Source of the DNA: Thermococcus sibiricus MM 739
GTDB taxonomy: Archaea; Methanobacteriota_B; Thermococci; Thermococcales; Thermococcaceae
Assembly (NCBI RefSeq): GCF_000022545.1
Contig: NC_012883.1
Location: 1,542,276 to 1,606,275 of the forward strand
DNA length: 64,000 nt
Direction: 5' to 3'
Positions 40,175-49,470 of this stretch are shown here, in pieces; within the stretch, counting starts at the first letter, position 1; each line of letters starts with the position of its first letter. The translations under genes were made by a program, and so were the position numbers. The notes beneath the pieces were generated by a model. That model had not been told where the DNA came from, did no database searches, and worked only from the letters and a program-made list of their open reading frames with translations.

Positions 40175-41493
40175 ACATAAAAATACCTCTCTAATTCCCA
40201 TTCAGTAACCTCCATACTGTCCATAGGTATTCCCTTTCTTTCTAGATATTCTTGATAAGCCTCCCACTCTTTTGTTTTATATTTAATGAAGTTATGATAT
40301 GCTTTACCAAGTGCCTCTTTAACAACCTTGTCTTTTTTAAGAGCTTCAAGTGCTACTGCTAGAGTTGAAGGTAATGTCTCCACTCCTAACAAAGCACGTG
40401 CTTTATCATCTAATTCATATACATTCTCTTCCACATGTGCAGATGGTTCTATTTGCCGTCTTATACCATCCATCCCAGCTTTCAAAACTGTAGCAAACGC
40501 AAAATATGGATTTGTACTCGGATCAGGGGCCCTATACTCAATTCTTGCACTATTCCCTTTATATGCAGGTATTCTCACTAAAGCACTCCTATTTGCATAC
40601 CCCCAAGATATGTAAACTGGGGCTTCATATCCCGGAACCAATCTTTTGTATGAGTTAACAGTTGGGTTTGTAATTGCTGTCAAAGCTTTTGCATGTTCCA
40701 AAATTCCCCCTATAAAGTAGAGGGCTTCTTCACTCACTCCATTATCACCAACGAAAATATTCTTTCCGTCATTCCAAAGACTTATGTGAAAATGCATCCC
40801 ATTACCCGGTTGCCCAAAGAGTGGTTTTGGCATGAATGTGGCATAAAGTCCGTAACTCTCTGCAACCGCCTTAACCAAGTATTTAAATCTAACTATGTTA
40901 TCTGCCGTGGTTAATGCATCTGCAAATCTAAAACCTATCTCATGCTGCCCTGGGCCAACTTCATGATGTAATACTTCTGGAATCAACTTAAATGAAGGCA
41001 TGTAGTGAGCTATTGCCCTTTTTATTTCCCTTGCCTTATCCAAACCCAGTAAATCAAAGTATCCGCCACCATCTGGAAGCTTGAGCTCCCATGATCCATT
41101 TTTCTCAAATAAGTAGAACTCGGGTTCTACTCCTATATATGCTGTTATCCCCTCTTTTTGCAAGTCCTCAGTAACTGATTTTAGTATTCTTCTGGGATCC
41201 GCATAATAGGGTTCTCTATTTTTGTATATGTATCCAAATACTTTCGCTACCTCCTCCCAAGGGACTTCAACATAAGTATCTGGATCTGCCTTAAATGTAA
41301 GATCACTGTCTTCTATTCCTTGAAACCCTGGAATTGATGATCCATCAAATGAAATCCCCTCTTTCACAACATCTTCATATCGTTCTATTGGCACTTCCAT
41401 TCCCTTGGCCATTCCATCTATATCCACAAATACAAGCTGAAGAAATCGTGATTTGCCTGAGAACACGCTTTTAGCGGATTTTATTTCGTTCAT
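40171..41493 (-). CDS. glnA: Glutamine synthetase type I
   Basis: 440 residues. The beta-Grasp N-terminus has VFVDIDGMAKGMEVP and SFDGSSIPGFQGIEDSD; the active site has GVEPEFYLF, EVGPGQHEIGF, GNGMHFHISLW and NKR-region VNSYKRLVPGYEAP. The length and the lack of the bacterial adenylylation-loop Tyr context suggest the archaeal GSI-alpha type under feedback, not adenylylation. It makes glutamine from glutamate, ammonia and ATP. GGTGAGATAAAA precedes the ATG. A heliorhodopsin, a family reported to contact glutamine synthetase, is encoded 31 kb away but not adjacent. Confidence 0.96.
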   Translation of the reverse strand: MNEIKSAKSVFSGKSRFLQLVFVDIDGMAKGMEVPIERYEDVVKEGISFDGSSIPGFQGIEDSDLTFKADPDTYVEVPWEEVAKVFGYIYKNREPYYADPRRILKSVTEDLQKEGITAYIGVEPEFYLFEKNGSWELKLPDGGGYFDLLGLDKAREIKRAIAHYMPSFKLIPEVLHHEVGPGQHEIGFRFADALTTADNIVRFKYLVKAVAESYGLYATFMPKPLFGQPGNGMHFHISLWNDGKNIFVGDNGVSEEALYFIGGILEHAKALTAITNPTVNSYKRLVPGYEAPVYISWGYANRSALVRIPAYKGNSARIEYRAPDPSTNPYFAFATVLKAGMDGIRRQIEPSAHVEENVYELDDKARALLGVETLPSTLAVALEALKKDKVVKEALGKAYHNFIKYKTKEWEAYQEYLERKGIPMDSMEVTEWELERYFYV

Positions 41494-41714
41494 TTTTATC
41501 TCACCTTAATGCTATTATTTTCATTATTAACTCAAATTTTTATACAATGTTTATAATATAAGCTTTTCTAATGAACTTTTGCCACAATGGCAATTTCTAA
41601 TTTTTCTACTATCTATATGTACAAAAGTAGCGATATTAGGATGTATTTTTAACTTTTATATGTCAATAACTTTTTAGGAAAAAGCTTTATTATCCTTGCC
41701 TCAAAGATTCAATC

Positions 41715-42122
41715 ATGCCTAAAGAAGATGAAATTATACACAGAGAAATCTCTCGCTTGAACCTGCACCTTCCCAAAAGCAGAAAGAAACTTGGCCAACT
41801 CCTCGAGGAAGAAGAACCAAAAATACAACTCCGAAATGGCCAGTTCCACTATTTTAAAAAAGAAGAACTTGAATATCTCTTTTCATTAATTGAAGAAAAT
41901 GAAAAGGATTTACTATACCTGCCAATAATCCTCGAGATTACAACCCTATGGCATGGGTATTTCAAAGTAAGAGGGAGAGTCGCTGTTAAAGTTGTTGAGA
42001 AGGTACTTGGAAGTTATGACATGCTTGAAGAAAAGACTGAAGTGATTTTACCCCGTTATTTATTGCCAAAAATTCGAAAAAAACTCCCAACCACTACCAC
42101 ATATGCATTCATCGTGGAGTGA
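41715..42122 (+). CDS. DUF61/UPF0216 family protein
   Basis: 135 residues with RLNLHLPKSRKKLGQLLEEE near the N-terminus and ITTLWHGYFKVRGRVAVKVV in the middle, the conserved pattern of DUF61. The ATG has no ribosome site and lies close to AT-rich promoter sequence, so it is probably leaderless. Found throughout Euryarchaeota; function unknown. Confidence 0.82.
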   Translation: MPKEDEIIHREISRLNLHLPKSRKKLGQLLEEEEPKIQLRNGQFHYFKKEELEYLFSLIEENEKDLLYLPIILEITTLWHGYFKVRGRVAVKVVEKVLGSYDMLEEKTEVILPRYLLPKIRKKLPTTTTYAFIVE

Positions 42123-42394
42123 TGAAGATGAACAAAAATAGAATATTACTCAACTATTATCTTTTCACAATACCTCAAGTTACGGTTTTCGCTGGAGCTG
42201 TGCTAGGGATTATGTTAATCTTAGATATAAAGACTCAAACTGCCCTTGGCATATTTGCCTCCTTTTACGGTCTTCTGCTCACTATCATAGCTCTTTTGGT
42301 CAAAAGACAGTTCTCAAATCTCTTATTATATAAAATAAGTTTATTGTTCTTTGTAGGATTTATGATGCTTGGAATTTTTCTACTTCTAATGTGA
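42122..42394 (+). CDS. Small membrane protein, three hydrophobic segments
   Basis: About 90 residues, nearly all hydrophobic: QVTVFAGAVLGIMLILDI, ALGIFASFYGLLLTIIALLV and ISLLFFVGFMMLGIFLLLM. The ATG overlaps the DUF61 stop by one base and a second ATG follows at 42128 with GGAGTGA upstream. No family recognised. Confidence 0.65.
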   Translation: MKMNKNRILLNYYLFTIPQVTVFAGAVLGIMLILDIKTQTALGIFASFYGLLLTIIALLVKRQFSNLLLYKISLLFFVGFMMLGIFLLLM

Positions 42395-42437
42395 AGTTTT
42401 ATATTTGTTGATGTACAAGATACATAGGGGGAAATTT

Positions 42438-44093
42438 ATGCGAAAGGTACTTGTAGTCTTTATGACACTCCTAATTATTTCATCAGTGGCATGCTCACAA
42501 ACCCTACTATTCTCAACTGTAGAAGAGAAAATCCTTGTGATTTCAGGTGATTATAGAGAAGGAAGTTTGACTGTAACAAATAATGCAGATAAAGACTTTC
42601 AAATAGTGACTTTCCGAAGATATTATGTGCTCGATTCCAACAACGACGAAATCCCAGGAATTACTCTAAAAGTTTACAAACCCGATGGGGAACCCCTATC
42701 CACAGGCGTTCTTTACACATACTGGAGATCTGGGGAAGAAAGACAATTGAGATATAAAATTTATGTGAATGAGAGTGTTAAACCTGGAACTTACACCCTT
42801 TTCATAGTCTTATGGGGATTCTTAAGTTCAGGAGATCCCAGAGTTATACAAATCCCCATTACTCTCGAAATCACAGATATACCTCTTAGTTTCAAGGAAG
42901 CATTTGTTGAGGTCAAAGAGAGGTCAATTACAACAAATCACGTATTGAATGGAGAGACTATTGCTATATACTCCACAGTACACAACCTCAAAAATTCTCC
43001 AGTAGCAATAAATGGAACTGCATACTTAGAAAGGAATGGAAAACAGTACCTTGCCAAGTATCTAGCTATGAATTTAACTCCTGGTGATAATCTAATCCAA
43101 GTAGAAATTCCAATACCCTATGACCTTCCGGAGGGAGAATACAAACTCATTTATAAATTGGAATACCCTAAAGGCACTTATCTTTTCTCCAAAGCTTTTT
43201 ACATAACTTTTGGGGTAGATCTAACCTCAATTTCCCTAGAAAAGACAGAGATCATGGAAGATGAAACAAGCACTGTATACACAACAATATTTTCCGAAAG
43301 AAATATTGTAATTAATCACACCATTGAAGTATATGGAGTTAATAACAACATTTTACACAATACTACTGAGAGACTAGAAATAACGAGAGGGACTACAATA
43401 ACAAAAACGACCATACCTCCATTACCTCCAGGGAGTAAGAAAGTCATGAGTAAGGTAAGTTTCGGTAAAATTCCCCTTGGTCAGAAATCCATTTCGTATA
43501 AAGTATTTGCATATCCTAGAATTGAGGATGTAACATACAAAGAAGTTTCCTTAAATAAAACTACTGGAGTGTTCAATTTTTCTGTGGTAATTTATAACGC
43601 CAATTCTGAAGAAGTAACAACCAAACTCTCATATAAATTTTTTAAATTTAATCAAACCCTTGATAAAGGCTCTCAGACCCTAATTTTGAACCCTGGAGAA
43701 AACTATGTAAACATCATTGAAGACCTTCCAATAGGAGAAAAAATATTCTACGAATTTTCTCTCACGAGCAATAATAAAGAACAAAAGATCAGCGACAGTT
43801 TAGAGATAACCCCTCCAATTGCCTCGAACACAACCACATCAACATCCTCCACAACGACATCTATAACAAATACAACAACTCCTCTTCCCACACCTCAAGA
43901 GAGAAATATTTTGAAGTACTTCGCTGCAGCACTTGTAGTAATCTTTCTATTTCTATTAGCATTGTATCTAATGCCTACCTCCCCACAAAAGAGGCGTGAA
44001 CGGCCCAAACCAAAGAGAAGATCCCCTCTGGGTAGGTTTAAACGACCTAAAAGGCCTGAAACTAGAGAATATAAAGAACTGCCTAAAAAATAG
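42438..44093 (+). CDS. Secreted/surface protein with Ig-like domains and C-terminal membrane anchor
   Basis: 551 residues: signal peptide MRKVLVVFMTLLIISSVACS, a beta-rich ectodomain of about 430 residues made of CARDB-like or Ig-like units, for example EEKILVISGDYREGSLTVTN and SVKPGTYTLFIVLWGF, then a Thr/Ser linker (TTTSTSSTTTSITNTTTP), one membrane helix (YFAAALVVIFLFLLALYLMP) and a very basic cytoplasmic tail. Many NxS/T sites suggest glycosylation. The frame opens at 42405, but GGGGAAATTT fixes ATG 42438. Function unknown, perhaps envelope assembly. Confidence 0.78.
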   Translation: MRKVLVVFMTLLIISSVACSQTLLFSTVEEKILVISGDYREGSLTVTNNADKDFQIVTFRRYYVLDSNNDEIPGITLKVYKPDGEPLSTGVLYTYWRSGEERQLRYKIYVNESVKPGTYTLFIVLWGFLSSGDPRVIQIPITLEITDIPLSFKEAFVEVKERSITTNHVLNGETIAIYSTVHNLKNSPVAINGTAYLERNGKQYLAKYLAMNLTPGDNLIQVEIPIPYDLPEGEYKLIYKLEYPKGTYLFSKAFYITFGVDLTSISLEKTEIMEDETSTVYTTIFSERNIVINHTIEVYGVNNNILHNTTERLEITRGTTITKTTIPPLPPGSKKVMSKVSFGKIPLGQKSISYKVFAYPRIEDVTYKEVSLNKTTGVFNFSVVIYNANSEEVTTKLSYKFFKFNQTLDKGSQTLILNPGENYVNIIEDLPIGEKIFYEFSLTSNNKEQKISDSLEITPPIASNTTTSTSSTTTSITNTTTPLPTPQERNILKYFAAALVVIFLFLLALYLMPTSPQKRRERPKPKRRSPLGRFKRPKRPETREYKELPKK

Positions 44094-44100
44094 GGAAACA

Positions 44101-44158
44101 TTTATTAACTTTCTATCTTTCCCTTGCTTGCAAGACCCTTCCAAAGGGGGTAGTTCAC
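44101..44158 (+). promoter_or_regulatory. rnpB promoter and 5' leader carrying a small tagged hairpin
   Basis: TATA-like TTTATTAACT at 44101-44110 is followed, about 25 bases on, by TTGCTTGCAAGACCC (44124-44138), a CCCTT/AAGGG hairpin (44136-44148) and TAGTTCAC (44151-44158). The left and right ends match the element ends at 49437-49330 and 61330-61061. If transcription starts near 44127 this 35-base unit lies in a leader processed off the 5' end of RNase P RNA. Confidence 0.5.
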
Positions 44159-44170
44159 CTACTGTAAAAT

Positions 44171-44495
44171 GGTGAGGGAGCTGGGGCTGTCGGGTGTTAA
44201 AACCCGAGGAAGTTCCGCCCACCACACCGGAACGTGGTGCCGCAAGGCACCTCCTGAAAGGGAGGGCAACGGCGCAGAAACGACACGTCCTCTCACGTAT
44301 GAGAATGAAGGCGGAGAAAGGAACTCGTAAGAGTTCCCGAGATAACCCGCCGACGACTTGAGAGGGAACGGTGAAACGGCCGCCCCACGTGGTGCAAGGC
44401 CGAGAAAGGGGCGATGAGTTCCCGGTGGGAGTCCCGTGGTAGGCTGCTCAGTCGAATGCCCCAGAGTACAGAAGGCGGGCTATAGCTCCCTCACC
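44171..44495 (+). ncRNA. rnpB: RNase P RNA (archaeal type A)
   Basis: The universally conserved regions are present: GAGGAAGTTCCGCCC near 44206, the P10/11-like CAACGGCGCAGAAACGACAC, the GGTGAAACGGCCGCCCC region, AGTTCCCGGTGGGAGT, and the 3' conserved ACAGAAGGCGGGCTATAG. The ends GGTGAGGGAGCT (44171-44182) and AGCTCCCTCACC pair as the long P1 helix. It is the catalytic RNA for 5' maturation of tRNA. The 3' strand of P1 overlaps the last five bases of the convergent DMT permease gene. Confidence 0.95.
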
Positions 44496-45348
44496 TCATC
44501 TTTATGTCCAAGAGTGATGCTACCAATATCAGCGAACCACCAATAACCGTTTTAAATGTAGGAATTTCTCCAAAGAGTATTGCTGCATAAACTATTGCAC
44601 TTAACGGGTCAAGATAGCTTAAAATGGCTGCCTCATTTGCTTCAACTTCTTTAAGCCCATCCATGTATATAAATAGGGCAACAACAGTATGAAAAATCGC
44701 TATAATGAGAATAATTGCAAGCGAGCTCGAAGTAACATGAAAAGTGCCTACACCCACCAGAACGGGGAAAAGAATTAATGTAGCAAACAATAACTGGAAA
44801 AATGTTAAATATGTACTATCAACATCTTTAAGATACCTACCAAGTACTGTCACACTAGCATAGAATATTGCACCTAAAAGAGCAAACACTACTCCTAAAA
44901 AATCCCTATTTCCAAGAGAGAATTCAGCTTGAGTGCCTATTATAAGTGCTCCTAAAAATGCCAAAAATACTAAAAATAATCTTTTTCTTGTAATCCTCTC
45001 TCTCAAAAACACTGAAGAAAGAACAACCACCAATATCGGTGCCAAGTAATAAATAAGGGTTGCTTTAGCTATATCTGTATATATTACCGCGGAAAAGAAA
45101 AATACCCAGTTTAATGCTAAGACAAGACCTAAAAAACATAACAAGAGAAGTTTGTGTCTCACAGCTAAAAAAGCTTTTTTGGCCCACATAATGTCCTTCA
45201 ATGAGTGCACAAAAATAAGAACTAGGCTTCCTAGAAGAACCCTATAAAATGCCAATCTAAGACCGTCCAACCCGGAGTATCTGGCAAAAATTCCTACGCT
45301 TCCCCATATTAACATAGAAAGTATTATTTTAACCCTGCCTTGGAGCAT
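44491..45348 (-). CDS. DMT-superfamily (EamA) permease, second copy
   Basis: About 285 residues in two EamA repeats: ILSMLIWGSVGIFARYSGLD starts the first and LLGAIFYASVTVLGRYLKDV the second, with FHTVVALFIYMDGLKEVEAN near the end. Ten hydrophobic segments. ATG 45348 has GGAGGAGTAGAA before it; the frame itself extends to 45375 inside priS. It starts three bases after the priS stop, an unusual partner for primase. Substrate unknown. It is distinct in sequence from the permease at 39335-40174. Confidence 0.86.
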   Translation of the reverse strand: MLQGRVKIILSMLIWGSVGIFARYSGLDGLRLAFYRVLLGSLVLIFVHSLKDIMWAKKAFLAVRHKLLLLCFLGLVLALNWVFFFSAVIYTDIAKATLIYYLAPILVVVLSSVFLRERITRKRLFLVFLAFLGALIIGTQAEFSLGNRDFLGVVFALLGAIFYASVTVLGRYLKDVDSTYLTFFQLLFATLILFPVLVGVGTFHVTSSSLAIILIIAIFHTVVALFIYMDGLKEVEANEAAILSYLDPLSAIVYAAILFGEIPTFKTVIGGSLILVASLLDIKMR

Positions 45349-45350
45349 TT

Positions 45351-46379
45351 CTACTCCTCCATGGTTTCCTTCCAAAGGTCGTACGCTTCTTTGACCTCCT
45401 TTTCTCTGAACTTCGGAACAGCGTCTTTAAAAGGATTGAACTTTTCAAGGTCTTTTTCATCATTTCCAATGTACGTGGCCACAAGGCCCACTTTAGAGTG
45501 TAATGAAGAGGGGACTCTTAAAATTCTTTTTACGTCTACTGTAACCCTACCATCAAAATAAGCTTTGGAAAATGTAGTCGACAAACTAAAAAGCCTTAAA
45601 AGTGTTTTATAACCCACACCTTGAGAAAACGCGCTTATCATTGCCTTTTTTACAAAATTTTCGTATATTTCATCTCTTCCATCAATTATTTGTTCAATTT
45701 GACGTTTATTTAGACCAATATTTCGTAGATGATATTCGGAAACCCGTTTGATAAAGTATCCAAATCTAAGTCGAAATACTCTGTAATAACCAGAAGAGAG
45801 TAAGATTTTCCTTTCCTGGAGATCCTCAAATGTTATTTCCTCAGCGCTGGAGATGTAAGATAAAATCTTTTCTCTCGCTTTTGAATCTAGTCCAAGCGCC
45901 CAATCATCTAAAACCCTTATATGGTACCCTCTTCCAGAGTAAATAAGATGAATATTTTCAAATCCAAAGTCTTCTCTTAAAATTAGAAGAGTATCTTTAG
46001 TGAGTTCTTTAGCATCATCCAAACAGATTGGACACACTTTTCCTGTTTCATGATTACATCTTTTTAGTGGTAAATCTTTCGCATCTATATCAAAAACTAG
46101 TTCTGCTCCTAACCATCCCTCCATATTCTTAGGTTCCTCATAAAGGGCAACACTTGAATAAATTGAATATGGGGCCGTTATCTTTACATAATCTTCAAGA
46201 TCTTTTATATGGTGAAATACATTTTTCCTATCGTTAGGGCCCTCCCCCGTATGATCGAAACCAAACTCCCTATTTTCGAGAGTTTTAGTTATAAATGAGG
46301 GTATTTTCTTCACATTCCATTCCTTCAAGTAGTAAATCTTTCTTTCTTCTTTGGTCATTTCCTTAAAAAGCTCACTCAT
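45351..46379 (-). CDS. priS: DNA primase small (catalytic) subunit PriS
   Basis: 342 residues. The catalytic acidic triad begins with ELVFDIDAKDLPL, the zinc motif reads CNHETGKVCPICLDDAK, and HLIYSGRGYHIRVLDDW carries the conserved SGRGxHxxVxD. It synthesises RNA/DNA primers for replication with PriL. It overlaps priL as ATGA, so both subunits are made together. Confidence 0.96.
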   Translation of the reverse strand: MSELFKEMTKEERKIYYLKEWNVKKIPSFITKTLENREFGFDHTGEGPNDRKNVFHHIKDLEDYVKITAPYSIYSSVALYEEPKNMEGWLGAELVFDIDAKDLPLKRCNHETGKVCPICLDDAKELTKDTLLILREDFGFENIHLIYSGRGYHIRVLDDWALGLDSKAREKILSYISSAEEITFEDLQERKILLSSGYYRVFRLRFGYFIKRVSEYHLRNIGLNKRQIEQIIDGRDEIYENFVKKAMISAFSQGVGYKTLLRLFSLSTTFSKAYFDGRVTVDVKRILRVPSSLHSKVGLVATYIGNDEKDLEKFNPFKDAVPKFREKEVKEAYDLWKETMEE

Positions 46380-47569
46380 TGCTCCTCACCAGCTGTATTT
46401 TCCTTTTTACTTTGCATGTAAAGCTTTCTTAGGTAATAAGTAAGGGGATTTTTAATATATCTACAATCCCGATCAGGTTTACAAAGTTGAGGTGCACTTG
46501 CCCGAATTTTCTCACAGTTGGGAGGGAAGTACCAAGTAGAATTTCCACTATCTTCTAAATTTGGTTCCAGAGTGTATCCAAACCCCAAGTGATACCATAT
46601 ATTTTTGATCTCATTTGGCTGATCTTGGAACAGCGGTGGACTACATCTATTGCCCGCTTGAATTATTACTGGTAATATCTCTTCCTTGATGACTTTTAAA
46701 TCCTTTATACAGTCCTTGACTTTAACATCTCTTTTAGGTGGATTTGGGCAGATTCTAGCATAACTTAGAAATGAAGTCAAAAGAACTGTTATTCCGTAGT
46801 TTCTTAACCCACTAGGCACTCCATTTAAAGTTATTCTAATACAAGGAGGGAAGAGGTGAAACCGAAGAGGTTGAGCAGTTGTACTTCCTAATCTTTCAAA
46901 TTTCTCTTTAAAATGTTCCCTTGCAACCTCACTCAGCTCAGAGTACAGTTTCATGTAATATTCAGGTAACTCTTCCCGAATTTCATAAAGAATGTTAACT
47001 GTCTTCTCCAAGTTTTTTTCAAAACTTTTTTTCCATAATGTAATTAGTTGAGACTTGTTAAGATAAACATGACCTTTCCTTACATAAAACCCCTTTAGAG
47101 AGTCTTCATTAAATATTAAGAAATCTTTTAGAGCCATTTTATATTGAAGAATGCGCCGTTCCTTCTCTTCTGGTGGCAATTCCTCATGCAAGCTTTTTTC
47201 AAGTATTACTCTATCTTTTCTGGGAAGTTCACTGGTGTTTACCCTTTCAACAGGCAAAGCCAATTCTTCAAACTCTCCTGCTTCCATTATCCTCTTTAAG
47301 TAGATTTTTAGATTCGTATCCTTAACCAGTTCCATTTCCAGACCATAGGGTGAAAATGCCAAAGCTCCCAATAGTGCATAAAAACTTATCAAATCCTTCC
47401 ACTCATCTAAATATAAAATCGATTGAGGAACATCTCCCTCTTTCACCCATTTAACTCTCTCCAATGCCATATTAGTATCAAGGTAATTTGGAATAACCTC
47501 TAAAAAATCATTGATGCTACCAAATTCATTTAAGAGTTTTTGTGCTCGCTTTCCAAAAGGATCTAACAT
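46376..47569 (-). CDS. priL: DNA primase large subunit PriL
   Basis: 397 residues. Helical N-terminal half, then the C-terminal Fe-S domain: cysteines in FPPCIRITLNG, AGNRCSPPLFQD, FPPNCEKIRASAPQLCK and PDRDCRYIKNP, four of which coordinate the 4Fe-4S cluster. It regulates priming by PriS and contacts the initiating nucleotide. GGTGGGTGC precedes the ATG. First of the priL-priS-permease operon. Confidence 0.95.
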   Translation of the reverse strand: MLDPFGKRAQKLLNEFGSINDFLEVIPNYLDTNMALERVKWVKEGDVPQSILYLDEWKDLISFYALLGALAFSPYGLEMELVKDTNLKIYLKRIMEAGEFEELALPVERVNTSELPRKDRVILEKSLHEELPPEEKERRILQYKMALKDFLIFNEDSLKGFYVRKGHVYLNKSQLITLWKKSFEKNLEKTVNILYEIREELPEYYMKLYSELSEVAREHFKEKFERLGSTTAQPLRFHLFPPCIRITLNGVPSGLRNYGITVLLTSFLSYARICPNPPKRDVKVKDCIKDLKVIKEEILPVIIQAGNRCSPPLFQDQPNEIKNIWYHLGFGYTLEPNLEDSGNSTWYFPPNCEKIRASAPQLCKPDRDCRYIKNPLTYYLRKLYMQSKKENTAGEEQ

Positions 47570-47763
47570 GCACCCACCTTCTATTAATGCTCATATTAAA
47601 ATAAAACTCTTTTGTTAATTACCAAAGTATAAAAAGATCAAAATATTGGAAAAAATATAATGCATCACAGTAACCTTATATAAACTTCCAAAAACCTTAT
47701 ATTATCTTATTAAGTAACTTTAACAGTCGAGTGTAAACTGAATTAAATTACAAGGTGGGAATT

Positions 47764-48513
47764 ATGAGTGAGCCGTTTTCAGGTAAAAGAATTAAAAGCG
47801 GAATACCTGGGTTTGATGATTTGATAGAAGGAGGATTCCCCGATCAATCCACTATCCTCATAACTGGTAGTACAGGTACTGGAAAAACCACATTCGTGGC
47901 ACAGTACATATACAAAGGAGCAGAGGAATATGGGGAACCAGGGGTTTTAGTTTCATTAGAAGAAAGAGCCAAAGATATTAGAAGAGAAATGGAACAATTT
48001 GGATGGGATCTTGAGAAATATGAAAAACAAGGGCTCATAGCAATAGTGGATGGGGTTAGTTCTATCTCCGGAATTCCTTCTGAAGAAAAGTTTGTATTAG
48101 AAGACACCCTCAATGTTGACAACTTTTTGAGGTATATATACCGTGTTGTAAAATCAATAAATGCCAAACGATTGGCAATTGATTCCATTCCATCAATAGC
48201 TTTTAGGCTTCAAAATGAAGGAGAGATTAGGAAAGTTCTATTAAAACTCAACACAATTCTTCTTGAAATGGGGGTTACCAGTCTTCTAACTACAGAAGCT
48301 CCTGATCCCAAAGGGGGAAAAATCAGCAAATATGGGATCGAAGAGTACATTTCCAGAGGCGTAGTACTCCTTGATCTACAGGAAAAGAATATAGAACTAA
48401 AGAGATACCTCCTAGTCCGAAAAATGCGTGGAACTAAACATTCAATGCGGAAGTATCCCTTTGAAATTACAAGTAGAGGAGTCGTGGTTTACCCGAGTGG
48501 AGAGATCTATTAA
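47764..48513 (+). CDS. KaiC/RadA-like ATPase, complete active site
   Basis: 249 residues of the archaeal KaiC-like RecA superfamily. Walker A ITGSTGTGKTTF at about 35-46, the catalytic Glu pair in VSLEERAKDIRREM, Walker B AKRLAIDSIPSI, and terminal TEAPDPKGGKISKYGIEEYIS and KMRGTKHSMRKYPFEI loops are intact. GGTGGGAATT before ATG 47764 sets the start. Paired with the next gene, 14 bases downstream. Members act in signalling or regulate transcription and motility, and the exact job here is unknown. Confidence 0.85.
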   Translation: MSEPFSGKRIKSGIPGFDDLIEGGFPDQSTILITGSTGTGKTTFVAQYIYKGAEEYGEPGVLVSLEERAKDIRREMEQFGWDLEKYEKQGLIAIVDGVSSISGIPSEEKFVLEDTLNVDNFLRYIYRVVKSINAKRLAIDSIPSIAFRLQNEGEIRKVLLKLNTILLEMGVTSLLTTEAPDPKGGKISKYGIEEYISRGVVLLDLQEKNIELKRYLLVRKMRGTKHSMRKYPFEITSRGVVVYPSGEIY

Positions 48514-48527
48514 GGAGGGAGTTTTAA

Positions 48528-49310
48528 TTGAATTTATACTCCAGTAGTTCAAGTAACTCAGAACTAGAAGAGAAAGTTGAACGAATCCCCACAAATCTCA
48601 TTGATCACCTTTTGATGGGAGGTATTCCTAGAGGAAGTGTTATTCTTCTTATAGGGGACCCCAAATCAGGTAAAACAACGTTTATAAGCCAGTTTATATA
48701 TAATCAGTTAATCTCTGGTGCTAATGTAATTAGTTTATTGATTGATATCCCCCGATATGAATTTGTAAGTAATGCTTTAGATTTTGGATGGAATCTTATC
48801 ACAAATCTAAATGAAAGATTGTACATTTTGGATGCATATACTCAAAGAATTAGAGGTGGCCCTAAGTTTTCTTTTACTGAGGAAGCTATTCCAGATATTC
48901 GAGATACCACCCACATAATAGATATCATAAAAGACACTACCACAAAAATTCTCTTAAATAATCCACATATAGAAGACCCCCTTATAGTAGGCGCAATTTC
49001 CTCTATAACTCCTATGTTCTTCGAAACTGAAAAAAAAGAAATATACAAGTTTTTGGAGGATTTAAAAGCATTTTCGCATAAGAACAAGCAGGTTTGGTTA
49101 ATAGAAATGAACTCTGGTGTTGAAGACCCGCAGGTAGAGACTATAATCAAGGCAATAGTAGATGGTATAATAGAAATGAAACTCTTTGAAGAAAACCGCA
49201 ATCTTCAAAGATATTTAAGAGTTTATGGTATGAAAAGGACTAGACATGTACTCTCATGGATTCCATATGACATAACTGATAGAGGAATTCTTCTAAAAAG
49301 CGAGAGATGA
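48528..49310 (+). CDS. KaiC/RadA-like ATPase paralogue with degenerate catalytic residues
   Basis: 260 residues. Walker A GDPKSGKTTFISQ is kept, and the RYLRVYGMKRTRHVLSWIPYDI loop matches the first protein's KMRGTKH loop. In contrast the catalytic EE becomes SLLIDIPRYE and the Walker B Asp is missing (DPLIVGAISSIT). It likely binds but hydrolyses ATP poorly, acting as a regulatory partner for the upstream ATPase. Start is TTG at 48528 after AGGAGGGAG. The first 15 residues are a Ser-rich stretch. Confidence 0.78.
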   Translation: MNLYSSSSSNSELEEKVERIPTNLIDHLLMGGIPRGSVILLIGDPKSGKTTFISQFIYNQLISGANVISLLIDIPRYEFVSNALDFGWNLITNLNERLYILDAYTQRIRGGPKFSFTEEAIPDIRDTTHIIDIIKDTTTKILLNNPHIEDPLIVGAISSITPMFFETEKKEIYKFLEDLKAFSHKNKQVWLIEMNSGVEDPQVETIIKAIVDGIIEMKLFEENRNLQRYLRVYGMKRTRHVLSWIPYDITDRGILLKSER

Positions 49311-49329
49311 AAGTTATATAATTACAGGT

Positions 49330-49437
49330 GTGAACTGCTCCTTGCTTACGCAAGGATTTTTGTGAGAGTTTGCTCCCACAGGCCGGTTCACGCGACCACT
49401 ACTCCCTATCCTCCCGGAAGGGGTCTTGCAAGCAACA
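49330..49437 (-). repeat. Tagged structured element, 108-base form
   Basis: Read on the reverse strand it begins TGTTGCTTGCAAGACCCC, then GGGAGGATAGGGAGTAGTGG, TGAACCGGCCTGTGGGAGC, a perfect CCTTGC-GTAA-GCAAGG hairpin, and ends AGCAGTTCAC. The same ends and the internal GGGAGGATAGGG and TGAACCGGCC blocks occur in the 270-base element at 61061-61330, which has extra sequence between LE and the first block. It looks like a nonautonomous element or a gene for a folded RNA. Confidence 0.6.
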
Positions 49438-49470
49438 GAAAGATAAAATTAGATTAAAAGTTCAAAATCT

